Assembly: GCA_903831255.1 (NCBI GenBank)
Contig: CAIKWZ010000065.1
Location: forward strand, 1 to 60,764
Direction of reading: 5' to 3'
Length of the DNA stretch: 60,764 nucleotides
Origin: an uncultured Alphaproteobacteria bacterium
Lineage (GTDB): Bacteria; Pseudomonadota; Alphaproteobacteria; Caulobacterales; Hyphomonadaceae
The position numbers and the translations under genes are program-made. This document shows, in pieces, positions 39,093 through 47,714 of the stretch. How positions within the stretch are numbered: the first letter of the stretch is position 1; each line of letters begins with the position of its first letter. Below the pieces are notes generated by a model, which did no database searches, was not told where the DNA came from, and was given only the letters and a program-made list of their open reading frames with translations.

Positions 39093-40157
39093 TCATACGA
39101 GCTCGAAAGGCTCCAGACCTGACAGGCGCAAGGCGCGAGGCCTCTCAGGCGGTCGTCGCGGAGCCAGACCCGCCACGGCTTCGGCGACATGACGAATGTG
39201 ATCAGGCGTCGTTCCGCAGCAGCCCCCGACAATATTAAGAAGGCCCTGACGCGCCCACTCTTCGAGTTCATGAGCTGTCTGATGGGGCGCCTCGTCATAT
39301 TCACCGAACGCATTTGGCAGCCCGGCGTTAGGGTAAGCCGCTACGAGAGTATCGGCCACTCTCGACATCTCGGCGATGTGAGGGCGCATGAGATCGGCGC
39401 CCAGAGCACAATTGAACCCGACGGCGAACGGCCGGGAATGGCGCACTGAATTCCAGAACGCCTCAGCAGTCTGTCCCGAAAGTGTGCGACCGGACCTGTC
39501 CGTTATGGTTCCTGAAATCCAGACCGGCAGATGCTCAAGGCCTTCGTCCTCAAGATCCAGAACTGCCTTGATCGCCGCCTTGCAGTTCAGCGTGTCGGTG
39601 ATGGTCTCGATGAGATACAGATCAACTCCTCCCTCATTGAGGGCCAGGATCTGATCCCGGTAAGCTGCATACACTTCGTCAAAACTCACAAGCCGGGCGC
39701 CTGGATCGTTCACGTCTGACGACATGGACAGCATCTTGTTAAGAGGACCGATAGACCCGGCGACGAAGCGCGGCTTCGACGGCTGACGGGCAGTCCACTC
39801 GTCAGCGACACGGCGTGCGATACGCGCACCCTCAAGATTGATATCCCGGACAGCCTCAGCATCGAGACGATAGTCGTCCTGAGCGATCACGGTCGCAGAA
39901 AACGTATTGGTCTCTGAGATGTCCGCCCCTGCGTCGAAATACTGGCCATGAAGATCCGCAATGATATCTGGACGGGTGAGGCACAGAATATCGTTGTTTC
40001 CCCGGAGTTGCCCGGGATGGGTCGCAAAGCGCTCTCCCCGAAAATCCTCCTCGGTCAGTCCCCGCTTCTGAATCATGACCCCCCAGGACCCGTCGAGAAC
40101 GAGAATACGATCTCTGGCGGCGCTTTCGAGTGCGGCGATGCGTGACGATCGGCTCAT
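39093..40157 (-). CDS. metH: Methionine synthase, homocysteine-binding domain (split MetH, N-terminal protein)
   Basis: The 354-aa TIM-barrel protein equals the N-terminal module of Met[46 protein letters not shown] and the zinc-binding [11 protein letters not shown] near the C terminus. It binds zinc-homocysteine and takes the methyl group from the cobalamin of the partner protein. The ATG at 40157 forms an ATGA overlap with metF and has GGGGAG upstream; longer versions would extend into metF. Confidence 0.95.
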   Translation of the reverse strand: MSRSSRIAALESAARDRILVLDGSWGVMIQKRGLTEEDFRGERFATHPGQLRGNNDILCLTRPDIIADLHGQYFDAGADISETNTFSATVIAQDDYRLDAEAVRDINLEGARIARRVADEWTARQPSKPRFVAGSIGPLNKMLSMSSDVNDPGARLVSFDEVYAAYRDQILALNEGGVDLYLIETITDTLNCKAAIKAVLDLEDEGLEHLPVWISGTITDRSGRTLSGQTAEAFWNSVRHSRPFAVGFNCALGADLMRPHIAEMSRVADTLVAAYPNAGLPNAFGEYDEAPHQTAHELEEWARQGLLNIVGGCCGTTPDHIRHVAEAVAGLAPRRPPERPRALRLSGLEPFELV

Positions 40158-41020
40158 ATGCTCTCCCCGTGCTGCCTGACGCCGAGAAGCCGGCATGTGG
40201 ACAGCGACAAGCCAGGTCTGTTCATCGTGTAGAAGTGAAACTCCGCAACACCCTGCTCTGCCAGTCGGTTGCATAGGTCCGCAGCGACATGAGCCGTCAC
40301 GAGATCCCTGGTCTCAGGGTCTTCGTCCAAACCGTCATACAGGGTGGCGATTCGCTCCGGGATGCTCGCTCCGCACATCGCAGCCATACGCCGGAGGCCC
40401 TTGAAATTGGACTGAAGCATGATCCCCGGAATGATCGGGACATTGACGCCAGCCTTGCGCACTCCATCAACGAAACGAAGATAGACGGATGGGTCGAAGA
40501 AAAACTGAGTGATCGCCCGGTCTGCGCCCGCGTCGATCTTTCGCTTGAGATTGTCGATCTCGTCGGCAAGCGAACTCGCTTCGGGATGGATCTCGGGGTA
40601 GCAGCCCACAGAGATATCAAATTGTCCGATCCTTCGGGCCCCCGCGATCAGGTCGGCCGCATAGGCGTATCCGCCCGGATGAGGCTCGTAGCGAGAACCG
40701 ATCCCGGAGACAGGATCTCCGCGAAGAGCGACGATACGTCGAACCCCTGATTCCCAGTACCCCCTGAGGACATCATCGATCTCCTCACGTGTCGCCGCGA
40801 CGCAGGTGATATGCCCAGCTGCGGGTAAACCGCGATCCTGAGCGAGCTGTCTCACTATCGAGTGGGTCCGCTCACGGGTGGAGCCGCCTGCACCATAGGT
40901 CACAGAAACGAACTGGGGGCGCAGAGGGGTAAGTCTCTGAACGCATTCCCAGAGCCTTCTCTCCATGTCCTCCGATTTCGGCGGAAAGAATTCAAATGAA
41001 ACAACCGGAGATGTGGTCAT
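40154..41020 (-). CDS. metF: 5,10-methylenetetrahydrofolate reductase MetF
   Basis: The 288-aa FAD enzyme makes 5-methyl-THF, the methyl donor for Met[57 protein letters not shown] and [16 protein letters not shown] are the family signatures. It overlaps the upstream regulator by 4 nt and the homocysteine-domain gene by 4 nt, so the whole methionine block is one operon. Confidence 0.97.
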   Translation of the reverse strand: MTTSPVVSFEFFPPKSEDMERRLWECVQRLTPLRPQFVSVTYGAGGSTRERTHSIVRQLAQDRGLPAAGHITCVAATREEIDDVLRGYWESGVRRIVALRGDPVSGIGSRYEPHPGGYAYAADLIAGARRIGQFDISVGCYPEIHPEASSLADEIDNLKRKIDAGADRAITQFFFDPSVYLRFVDGVRKAGVNVPIIPGIMLQSNFKGLRRMAAMCGASIPERIATLYDGLDEDPETRDLVTAHVAADLCNRLAEQGVAEFHFYTMNRPGLSLSTCRLLGVRQHGESI

Positions 41021-41991
41021 AGCGCATCCTCTCCCTTTGCGTCCGCAGGGCGCTCGACGGTCCAGATACTCACGGCCACGCTCTCATCGCGGACAGGGGC
41101 CTCAAGACGACGAGTTTGCTTGACGGCGAGCCGGGCCCGGGCCGCCCACTTCCGAAAATCCGCATCGGAAAAACCCAGATGGCGATGGGCGTGTTCGGAG
41201 CGAAGCACTTCCAGCTGGTGAGGCGCGAAATCCACCACCACAAGCTTACCCCCAGGAGCAAGCACTCGTGCAGCCTCCTGAATGGCGCGTCCGGGATCAT
41301 CAAGAAAATGGAGCACCTGATGAATAATCACCAGATCGGCTGACTGATCCGGATAAGGCGAAGCTGTCGCATCGCCATGGCGAACAGCAGCGTTCGAGGC
41401 GCCCGCAAGATTGGTTCGAGCCACGGTCAGCATTTGATGGCTGAGATCAATACCCTCTACACGCCGGGCCAGCGGTGAAAACAGCGCCACCATTCGACCC
41501 GTACCGGTCCCGAAATCCAGAACAAGATCGAACGGACCTGGTCCTGCAGCCTCCAGCACCGCCTGCTCGATATCGCTATCCGAGTAATGCAGAGCCCGAA
41601 GCGCGTCCCACTCGTCTGCGACCCTCGAAAAGTACTGCTGAGCGGCGGTCAGTCGGGCGGACTTGGCCTCTTCAAGTCTTTCAACATCGCGACGAATGAT
41701 CGGATCATCCCAGTCCAGCATGCTGGTCAGCACATCGACCAACTGCCGCGCACGGCCGGACACCGGCAAACGATAGAATACCCAGGCGCCTTCCGGCAGC
41801 CTCTCCACGAGCCCGGCGGCAGTCAGAAACTTCATGTGACGCGACAGTCGAGGCTGACTTTGAGCGAGCACCTGGGCGAGCTCGCCAACCGAAAGCTCGC
41901 CCCTCGACAAAAGGGCCAGAATACGCGCGCGCGTCACCTCGCCTGCGGCTCGCAGCTGCTGTACGAGAAGGGTGAGGGTTGCGAGATCCAT
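41017..41991 (-). CDS. ArsR-family regulator fused to a SAM-dependent methyltransferase (SahR-like)
   Basis: The 324-aa protein has an N-terminal winged helix (about 1-90: RARILALLSRGELSVGELAQVLAQSQPRLSRHMKFLTAAGLVERL), then a class I methyltransferase fold (about 130-300) with DFGTGTGRMV and PYPDQSADLVIIHQVLHFL. Such fusions head methionine-cycle operons in alphaproteobacteria; the ArsR regulator SahR senses S-adenosylhomocysteine, so this is a SahR candidate. The ATG at 41991 has no Shine-Dalgarno but sits immediately after a good promoter, suggesting a leaderless mRNA. It overlaps metF by 4 nt. Confidence 0.88.
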   Translation of the reverse strand: MDLATLTLLVQQLRAAGEVTRARILALLSRGELSVGELAQVLAQSQPRLSRHMKFLTAAGLVERLPEGAWVFYRLPVSGRARQLVDVLTSMLDWDDPIIRRDVERLEEAKSARLTAAQQYFSRVADEWDALRALHYSDSDIEQAVLEAAGPGPFDLVLDFGTGTGRMVALFSPLARRVEGIDLSHQMLTVARTNLAGASNAAVRHGDATASPYPDQSADLVIIHQVLHFLDDPGRAIQEAARVLAPGGKLVVVDFAPHQLEVLRSEHAHRHLGFSDADFRKWAARARLAVKQTRRLEAPVRDESVAVSIWTVERPADAKGEDAL

Positions 41992-41997
41992 TTTAGG

Positions 41998-42017
41998 ATA
42001 TAAACATATCTTTATAT
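41998..42017. promoter_or_regulatory. Operator dyad for the SahR-like regulator
   Basis: A perfect dyad, ATATAAA-N6-TTTATAT, with a near-symmetric core (CATATC), lies just upstream of the regulator start. It covers the spacer and -10 box of the promoter below, so binding would block transcription. Its size and AT-rich symmetry fit ArsR-family operators. The assignment to SahR rests on adjacency and operon content. Confidence 0.7.
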
Positions 42018-42027
42018 GAATTTTCAA
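41999..42027 (-). promoter_or_regulatory. Promoter of the sahR-like/metF/metH operon (probably leaderless)
   Basis: On the minus strand TTGAAA (42027-42022) and TTTATA (42004-41999) are separated by exactly 17 bp. Seven bases separate the -10 box from the ATG at 41991, so transcription should begin at or within about 3 nt of the start codon. This agrees with the lack of a ribosome-binding site. Confidence 0.65.
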
Positions 42028-42342
42028 GCCCGTTCGGGCGATCCTTCTTGCACCTACGGCGCGTAGAAGCTTGGAACACGTGACCAGCCAAACCATTACT
42101 CATTATTAATTGGAGTGACTGCTCAGCATCATCGACGGCCCTTTCGGGGCGAGATATGGCCAATGGCCAGCTGGATCAGGGAATTTGTCTGAGACCCGAA
42201 CGTCAGGTCGGACATTCGCAGAGGTCTGGTCACGCGCCGAAAGCGGACAGCAGGACGAGCCTGCTTGATCGTCAACCTTGGGATCCTCGCCTATGGCGGA
42301 GATGAATTGAACTGCCCCGAAGCCTGAAAGGAAAGTCTCGAT
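42028..42342. other. Intergenic region upstream of the small exported protein
   Basis: About 315 bp lie between the methionine-operon promoter and the gene at 42343. A short GCCCG-TT-CGGGC repeat at 42028-42039 is the only clear symmetry. I looked for cobalamin, SAM or SAH riboswitch cores on both strands and saw none. The promoter for 42343 must lie here but is not obvious. Confidence 0.35.
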
Positions 42343-42630
42343 ATGATCCGCAAACTCCTCCTCGCCGCAGCCGTCTCGACGATGGCGATCGCTCCCTCGG
42401 CCTTTGCCGACGAAGCGAAGTTCAACACCACCACCACCCTTCTCGGCGCCATCCTGGACAACCCGGAGGCGAAGGCCGCTTTCGCTAAAGTGTTCCCGGA
42501 AATCGCAGCCAGCGACCAGCTTGAGCAGGGCCGCGACTTCACTCTTACCCAGATCGCAGAGTTCGTTCCTGACCAGTTCACGCCGGAAAAACTCAAGGAA
42601 CTGAACGACGAGCTGGCGAAAATCAAGTAA
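42343..42630 (+). CDS. Small exported protein of unknown function
   Basis: The 95-aa protein has a clear Sec signal (about 22 residues, ...APSAFA) and an Ala/Glu/Lys-rich, probably all-helical mature part of about 73 residues (FNTTTTLLGAILDNPEAKAAFAKVFPEI..., QFTPEKLKELNDELAKIK). There are no cysteines, metal motifs or membrane anchors. GGAAAG lies 7 nt before the ATG and a strong hairpin follows the stop, so it is a genuine single-gene unit. I do not recognise a family with a known role. Confidence 0.8.
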   Translation: MIRKLLLAAAVSTMAIAPSAFADEAKFNTTTTLLGAILDNPEAKAAFAKVFPEIAASDQLEQGRDFTLTQIAEFVPDQFTPEKLKELNDELAKIK

Positions 42631-42659
42631 GCCTGCCTCAAAACCAGTCCAAACGTGCG

Positions 42660-42686
42660 ACGGCGCGGACCTCCGGTCCGCGCCGT
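42660..42686 (+). terminator. Hairpin terminator between the small exported protein and the MFS gene
   Basis: A perfect 12-bp GC-rich stem (660-671 with 675-686 in the 42,000 range) with a TCC loop is followed by TT only. It lies 30 bp after the stop at 42630 and 9 bp before the convergent MFS stop, so it may work for both genes. Confidence 0.65.
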
Positions 42687-42694
42687 TTGCATGT

Positions 42695-43999
42695 TCACTT
42701 CTCGCTGGCCGGCGGCCTTCGGCGAGGCTCATCAACCTTCCAGAGAAGAACAACCAGAGACGCCGCAACGCAGGCCAACGTCGCCACGAACGCAGCCGGA
42801 TAACCGAATGCAACAGACAGAATTCCGCCCGCGAGTGGGGCCAGCGCGCCCATTATCCCCTCAGCTGTGTTGGAAATCGCCATCCTCATTGGAACATCGT
42901 GGCGATGACCAAACTCCATGACAAGATTAGTGCTCGCCATCAGATATCCGGATTGCGCGGCGCCGATGACAGCGAACGCCGCAACCATCTGCAGCAGCGA
43001 CCCCGCAGTAAGCAGCGCGATGACAGCCAGAGTGTTGAGCGCCATGGAAATGACGAAAGTTGACCGAAACCCTCCCCGGTCGGACAGATATCCCCAAAAC
43101 AGATTGCTGATGGTGTCGGCGCCCATGTAGGCGAACGACAGGATGGCGAGCAGCTTACCGAATTCCACCGGCTGATCCTGCGCCCCCACGCCCAGAACCA
43201 TGGCCGCAAACAGAAAGTAGAAAGGCTGACCGATCCGGGAGCCCATAGCCAGGGTGCGCGCGACCAGAAACCACGCAAAGCCGTGATCGTCGCGCACCAG
43301 CGCCGGAAAATCACGAAGCCTCTCTCGAAATGGAACCGGCTGCCGAACGCTGACAGGTTCGGGCTCACGCATCAGGATCTGCAAGGCTGAGAGCCCCAGA
43401 CTGGTTAGAACGAAAGCGACAAAGAATGTCGTCGCATACCCGTTCCCAAGCACGTTATTGGCGACGAGCCAGTCACCCGCAAAATACGACAACAGAGCGG
43501 CGATAAGTCCGCCGGTGACATTTCTCCATGCCTGCAGGCGGCCCCTCAACGCAGGCGGAATAACCTTGCCGAGCAGATACTGGAAAGCGACCCTTTGCGG
43601 GCCCTGAAACACGCCCAGAAGAAACAAGAACGCCAGAGCGAAGAGGAGGGCCCAGGAGCCCGTAAGAAGCCACCCTGAAACGGCGAGACCAAGGATCTGA
43701 ACTCGCATCATGAGCCCAAGTCCGACGCTTATCGGAAGAATGCGCTTTCGAACCTCCATCTGGGCAGCTCCAAAAATCGGAGACACAATTCCCCCAAGCT
43801 GCTGGAGGGATGTTCCGATACCGACCGCGGCATCAGACCCGGTCAGAGAGTACAGGTAGGCAGGAACAAAAGTGGGCGTATTGATAAGCCTGAAGCCCGT
43901 CATGCCGAGCATGCCGTGCAGATAGTGAGCAGCGTAGTTTCTCTTCAGATTGAGACGGACAAATCGGTCATACGTCTCTTCGCGTTCCGGATCCGTCAC
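42695..43999 (-). CDS. MFS transporter
   Basis: The 434-aa inner-membrane protein has about 12 hydrophobic segments. The cytoplasmic loop LFWGYLSDRGGFRSTF (a variant of the G-x3-D-R motif A) lies in the second half. It resembles the BtlA/MFS_1-type permeases with a long charged N terminus (DPEREETYDRFVRLNLKRNYAAHYL). The substrate is unknown. The start is a GTG at 43999 with GGGGAAGG upstream. It converges on the small exported protein. Confidence 0.85.
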   Translation of the reverse strand: MTDPEREETYDRFVRLNLKRNYAAHYLHGMLGMTGFRLINTPTFVPAYLYSLTGSDAAVGIGTSLQQLGGIVSPIFGAAQMEVRKRILPISVGLGLMMRVQILGLAVSGWLLTGSWALLFALAFLFLLGVFQGPQRVAFQYLLGKVIPPALRGRLQAWRNVTGGLIAALLSYFAGDWLVANNVLGNGYATTFFVAFVLTSLGLSALQILMREPEPVSVRQPVPFRERLRDFPALVRDDHGFAWFLVARTLAMGSRIGQPFYFLFAAMVLGVGAQDQPVEFGKLLAILSFAYMGADTISNLFWGYLSDRGGFRSTFVISMALNTLAVIALLTAGSLLQMVAAFAVIGAAQSGYLMASTNLVMEFGHRHDVPMRMAISNTAEGIMGALAPLAGGILSVAFGYPAAFVATLACVAASLVVLLWKVDEPRRRPPASEK

Positions 44000-44101
44000 G
44001 CCTTCCCCGTTTCAGCTGCCCCATCGCCACATCTCTTCACGACGATGCCGCCGTGATTGAGCGCTGTCCATATCGCTGAGAACCACGCGCTCACCGCCCT
44101 G

Positions 44102-45784
44102 TCAGCCAGTATTCCGAGACCAGACGATCCGTCCCTCGATAACGGTCATGACAGGCTCGAGGGACAGGATCTCATCTTCAGGCACAGTCAGAAGATCACC
44201 GGAAAACACCGAAAAGTCCGCAATCTTGCCAGCCTCGATCGTCCCAAGTTCAGTCTCTCGAAAGGACGCGTAGGCCGGCCAGATTGTGAACATTTTCAGG
44301 GCTTCAGCTCGGGTCACGGTCTCCTCTGGCCGCCAGTCAGGGGTGGAGAACCCGGTCAGATCCTTTCGCGCCACCGCAGCATAGAATTCGATCCTTGGAT
44401 CGCCTTTCTCAACTGGGGCGTCCGATCCGCCTGTGATGATCGCCCCGGCGTCAATCAGAGAGCGCCAGGCATAAGCGCCATCGAGCCGTTCCGGACCTAA
44501 GCGCGAAGGCGCGAAATGGAGATCTCCGATCGCATGGCTCGGCTGCATCGAGGCCACGACCCCCAGCTTCGCAAAGCGCACGGTGTCGCCTGGCGACAGG
44601 ATTTGAGCATGTTCAATCCGCCATCGAGGATCGCGACGGGCGGGCGGCAGAGACTGCAGGTCAGCGAAAGCCTTCTCCATCCAGTCCAGCACCAGCGTGT
44701 TGGCGCGGTCGCCAATGGCGTGAAAGGCCACCTGAACCCCCGCCTTGAGAGCCTCTCGCATGAGGACGAGTGTCTCGGCCTCGCTCGACAGCTGCAGGCC
44801 AGCCTCACCAGAACGATCCGCATAAGGCTCCGCCAGCAGAGCGCCTCGAGATCCAAGCGCTCCATCCATGTAGAGCTTGACAGCGCGGGTTATGACCAAG
44901 CCGTTCTTTGATTGACCGAAGACGTCAGAGGACAAGTCCCCCACCCCCGCCACATCCACCGCGTTATAAAGCCGAACTGGCAGTTTTCCCGCTTCAGACA
45001 GAGAGTTCAGGAGCGCCACATGCTCAACCGGAACGGACATGTTGTGAGCGCCTGTCCAACCCAATTGAGTCAGAACTGCGCCGCCCTTCTCATAGGCGGT
45101 CTCAAGTTCGGCCCCTGATCGCTCAGCCATCAAACCCGAAACCAGCGCCATCGCATTATCAATAAGCATCCCGGTAGCGACCCCCGAGGGGTCAACGTCG
45201 ATCCTGCCGCCGTCGGGTTGGATCGGATGATCGAGATTGATTCCAGCGGCCCTCAGCGCCACGGTGTTAGCAACGAGAGCATGACCGTCCGCCCTCACCA
45301 GAACCACTGGCCTGCCTTGAGAAACACGGTCGAGATCCTGCCGATTTGGGAAACGAGCCTCAGGCCAACGCGTCTCTATCCATCCCCTGCCGAACAGAAC
45401 CTGCCCGTCAGCCAGACTTCGACCCGCCTGAGCGACGGTCTCTACCAGCTCCCCGATTGAACCGACCCGATCGAGATTAAGCTCCAGCTCCCGCTCGCCA
45501 ACGCCGAGCAAATGCACGTGGCTGTCGGTGAACCCAGGGTAGAGATGCGCCCCCTCAAGATCAATGATCTGAGTATCCCGTCCAGCCGTCGGGCGGATCT
45601 CGTTCTCGGAGCCTATCTGGACGATCCGCCCATCAAGAACGCTGACCGCTTCAGCTGGATCATCCCCGTCTACGCCCGTATGAACAACGCCGCCGACAAA
45701 AACCAGGTCAGGCGACCGCACCCGTTCGCAGCCTGGTGCGACGACGGCGCAAAGAACCAGGATGGCTGCCAAAAAACGGCTCAT
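44102..45784 (-). CDS. Amidohydrolase-family lipoprotein (YtcJ-like)
   Basis: The 560-aa protein has a signal and lipobox (VAPGC), then the amidohydrolase 3 fold: PGFTDSHVHLLGVG (metal-binding His pair), KLYMDGALGSRGALL, VAFHAIGDRANTLVLD, IEHAQILSPGD, GGSDAPVEKGDP and a C-terminal GKIADFSVFSGD beta domain. Members hydrolyse amide or imide bonds, but the substrate is rarely known. Start: ATG at 45784 with GGCGGGG about 5 nt upstream; a TTG six codons before was rejected. Export as a lipoprotein is unusual for the fold, though seen in related bacteria. Confidence 0.88.
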   Translation of the reverse strand: MSRFLAAILVLCAVVAPGCERVRSPDLVFVGGVVHTGVDGDDPAEAVSVLDGRIVQIGSENEIRPTAGRDTQIIDLEGAHLYPGFTDSHVHLLGVGERELELNLDRVGSIGELVETVAQAGRSLADGQVLFGRGWIETRWPEARFPNRQDLDRVSQGRPVVLVRADGHALVANTVALRAAGINLDHPIQPDGGRIDVDPSGVATGMLIDNAMALVSGLMAERSGAELETAYEKGGAVLTQLGWTGAHNMSVPVEHVALLNSLSEAGKLPVRLYNAVDVAGVGDLSSDVFGQSKNGLVITRAVKLYMDGALGSRGALLAEPYADRSGEAGLQLSSEAETLVLMREALKAGVQVAFHAIGDRANTLVLDWMEKAFADLQSLPPARRDPRWRIEHAQILSPGDTVRFAKLGVVASMQPSHAIGDLHFAPSRLGPERLDGAYAWRSLIDAGAIITGGSDAPVEKGDPRIEFYAAVARKDLTGFSTPDWRPEETVTRAEALKMFTIWPAYASFRETELGTIEAGKIADFSVFSGDLLTVPEDEILSLEPVMTVIEGRIVWSRNTG

Positions 45785-45854
45785 AAAACCCCGCCTGTCC
45801 AAAGGACAGAGGGGTTAGACTGGACCGAACTGAATTGGAAGTGTGGCAATCAGA

Positions 45855-45875
45855 ACGCAGGTTTCAGGCCTGCGT
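45855..45875 (-). terminator. Likely terminator after rpmB
   Basis: A 7-bp inverted repeat, ACGCAGG-N7-CCTGCGT, lies about 20 bp past the rpmB stop on the minus strand. It is followed by TTCTGATT, a weak T-rich tract. It separates rpmB from the amidohydrolase gene. Confidence 0.45.
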
Positions 45876-45894
45876 CCCCAACAGGCAGTCGGTT

Positions 45895-46182
45895 TCAGGC
45901 TGCGACTGCCTTTTTGGCGATCTCACGCTTGACCTTAAGCATTTCCGGGGAAAGCTCCTCGTCCTTGGCTTTCGCAAGAAACGCATCAAGGCCGCCGCGC
46001 TTGTCGATCGTCCGGAGAGCAGCCGCCGATATTCTGGCCGAAAAAGACCGTCCGAGCGCATCAGAATGCACGGTCACATCGACAAGATTCGGCAGAAAGC
46101 GCCGCTTGGTCTTGATATTGGAGTGGCTCACCTTGTGGCCGACGATGGGCTTCAAGCCGGTCAGTTCACACTTGCGCGACAT
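45895..46182 (-). CDS. rpmB: 50S ribosomal protein L28
   Basis: The 95-aa basic protein begins [33 protein letters not shown], the L28 signature, with an alphaproteobacterial-type C-terminal helix. It is a structural protein of the large subunit. AGGAG lies 8 nt before the ATG at 46182. The frame stays open upstream, but the extra residues are not part of L28. It is a solitary gene with about 190 bp of upstream region. Confidence 0.97.
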   Translation of the reverse strand: MSRKCELTGLKPIVGHKVSHSNIKTKRRFLPNLVDVTVHSDALGRSFSARISAAALRTIDKRGGLDAFLAKAKDEELSPEMLKVKREIAKKAVAA

Positions 46183-46373
46183 GGTCGCTTCTCCTGAAAA
46201 TCCCGGATGCCCCTTCCAGCCCTGCACATGCCGGGACGGGACTATCGTCAAAATGCGAAGGCGGGTGATTAGGGGGATGACGCCTCAGAGTCAAGGGTGC
46301 GATAATCTGAACCATCAGCCCCCCAGGCTCCAGGCAAGCGCGCCCCGACCCTATCCTTCGCGGAAACCAAACC

Positions 46374-47192
46374 TCAGGGCTCCCCCTTGGACAAGTCCCG
46401 CACCTCCCGCTTTCGTCGTGCGTTCTCTTCAAGAAACCGCCGCATGGCTTCTCGGGGCTCCGTGGTGGCGTAGGCCGAGCCGAATGTATCGATGCCTGTC
46501 GCAATCGCGGCTCGAAGAGGTAAATCCTCCCACGAACGTATCAGCTGCTTCTGCAGAATGACGGCCCGGGGAGCACACTTAAAAAGACTTTCAACCCACT
46601 GATCGACAGCTTGATCCAGCATGCCGGGGGCGACAACGGTTTCAACCAAACCCCACGACTTCGCCTGGCTTGCGTCAAAGGTTTCCCCAAGCATCAGCAT
46701 CCATCGGGTTCGGCCCCACCCGACCAGCATTGGCAACAAGGCAGCCTCAACGACAGAAGGAATTCCCAACCTGACCTCGGGCATTCCAAACACCGAGGTA
46801 TCAGAACACGCCCTCAAATCACAGGCAGCGGCCAGTTCCAGGCCAGCGCCGAAAACATACCCGTTTATCCTGGCGATTGTGGGAACCGGAATCGCTCTGA
46901 CCGCATGGCAACACTGATGGACACGGTTTATAAAGCCGCGAGCCGAGGCCTCATCGTGAAGATCGCCCATTTCCGAGATATCGGCCCCTCCTACAAAGGC
47001 CTTTTCGCCCGCACCCGTAATGATCACGGCACGAACTTCCTCCATTTTCGCCACGGTGTCCGCCGCCGCGACAAAGGCCTCCATCAGCTTCGTGTTTAAC
47101 GAATTGAGGCGGGAAGAGTTGTCAATTTCAAGCGTGACCACCGATCCCTGATCTCGCTTTTCAAGATGCAGCCTGACCTGAGCATCGGCCAT
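46374..47192 (-). CDS. Enoyl-CoA hydratase/isomerase family protein
   Basis: The 272-aa crotonase-fold protein has the oxyanion-hole segments FVGGADISEM and INGYVFGAGLELAAACDLR. FGMPEVRLGIPSVVEAALLP follows, with a Glu at the position used for catalysis, and the C-terminal helices mediate trimerisation. It probably hydrates or isomerises an enoyl-CoA in fatty-acid or amino-acid breakdown; the exact substrate is unknown. The ATG at 47192 has AGGAG upstream. It stands alone, with rpmB downstream on the same strand. Confidence 0.9.
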   Translation of the reverse strand: MADAQVRLHLEKRDQGSVVTLEIDNSSRLNSLNTKLMEAFVAAADTVAKMEEVRAVIITGAGEKAFVGGADISEMGDLHDEASARGFINRVHQCCHAVRAIPVPTIARINGYVFGAGLELAAACDLRACSDTSVFGMPEVRLGIPSVVEAALLPMLVGWGRTRWMLMLGETFDASQAKSWGLVETVVAPGMLDQAVDQWVESLFKCAPRAVILQKQLIRSWEDLPLRAAIATGIDTFGSAYATTEPREAMRRFLEENARRKREVRDLSKGEP

Positions 47193-47714
47193 CGCCAATC
47201 TCCTATTGTGACGAAGGACAACCGTTTCATGCGAAGAAACGTACGACAATCGAAGAATAGAGAAAGACAGGGATCCTCGCCGGAAGGTCGACGGAGAGGC
47301 CGCTGCGAGAAGAAGAGTTCATAACGCTGCGGCAAAGCAGAAGCACCCATAGTCCCGGAGCTGGTAGGATAATGCGAACACAGGCCCTGCGGGATAAACT
47401 CGCCGAATCCCCGCTTCGAGGGCCTGCAGGCATGAGGATGCCTCCTGAGGCAGGATCGAACGCCGGATCAAACAAAGCAGGAAACGGACCAGGACAGATA
47501 AAAACCATCGATTCCAGATAGATGGATGAGGCCCCACCATTCGATGAATTGCGATAGGGAGAAGAACCATAAGGCGACGTCGACGGTCTTGAGCAGGCGC
47601 GCCTAACAAAACGCCCAAGGTCCCTCTGCGGAAAAGGCCTTTCATAAATCCCCGCCTTGCCTTCAAACACGTATCAGGTCGCATCCGAGTTCGGATGCTG
47701 CAGGAGTTATCGCT
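47193..47714. other. Longest gene-poor gap, divergent between the crotonase and helicase genes
   Basis: Over 520 bp carry no recognisable gene. Two overlapping minus-strand reading frames cover most of it; one of them (47319-47645) has a fair ribosome-binding site and is listed separately. An AGGAG at 47702-47706 serves the apparent CTG start of the helicase. Composition looks less strongly GC-biased at third positions than in the flanking genes. Confidence 0.4.
47319..47645 (-). CDS. Possible small hydrophobic protein (doubtful)
   Basis: The candidate is 108 aa, starting MKGLFRRGTLGVLLGAP. It has a hydrophobic central part (MVLLPIAIHRMVG, FLSVLVRFLLCLI), several cysteines and a hydrophobic C terminus. 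GGCGGGG lies just before the ATG, similar to the site used by the amidohydrolase gene. I recognise no family, and an equally long frame overlaps it, so it may be chance or the remains of a gene. Confidence 0.2.
   Translation of the reverse strand: MKGLFRRGTLGVLLGAPAQDRRRRLMVLLPIAIHRMVGPHPSIWNRWFLSVLVRFLLCLIRRSILPQEASSCLQALEAGIRRVYPAGPVFALSYQLRDYGCFCFAAAL

Noticed and set aside
38312-39238. 308-codon plus-strand frame opposite metH
   Set aside because: It is antisense to the conserved folate domain and the gap, with no recognisable domain.
42028-42342. Cobalamin, SAM or SAH riboswitch ahead of the methionine genes
   Set aside because: No conserved core was seen on either strand, and the operon promoter sits too close to the first start codon for a leader RNA.
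45512-46561. 349-codon plus-strand frame across the amidohydrolase start, rpmB and enoyl-CoA hydratase end
   Set aside because: It is antisense to three recognised genes; its composition is that of a shadow frame.
47227-47670. 147-codon minus-strand frame in the gap before the SUV3-like helicase
   Set aside because: It overlaps the slightly better supported 108-codon frame, and has no good ribosome-binding site and no motif.
47696-47714. ATG 47696 as the helicase start
   Set aside because: It is in a different frame that ends at a TGA near 47803. Using it would require a frameshift before Walker A.
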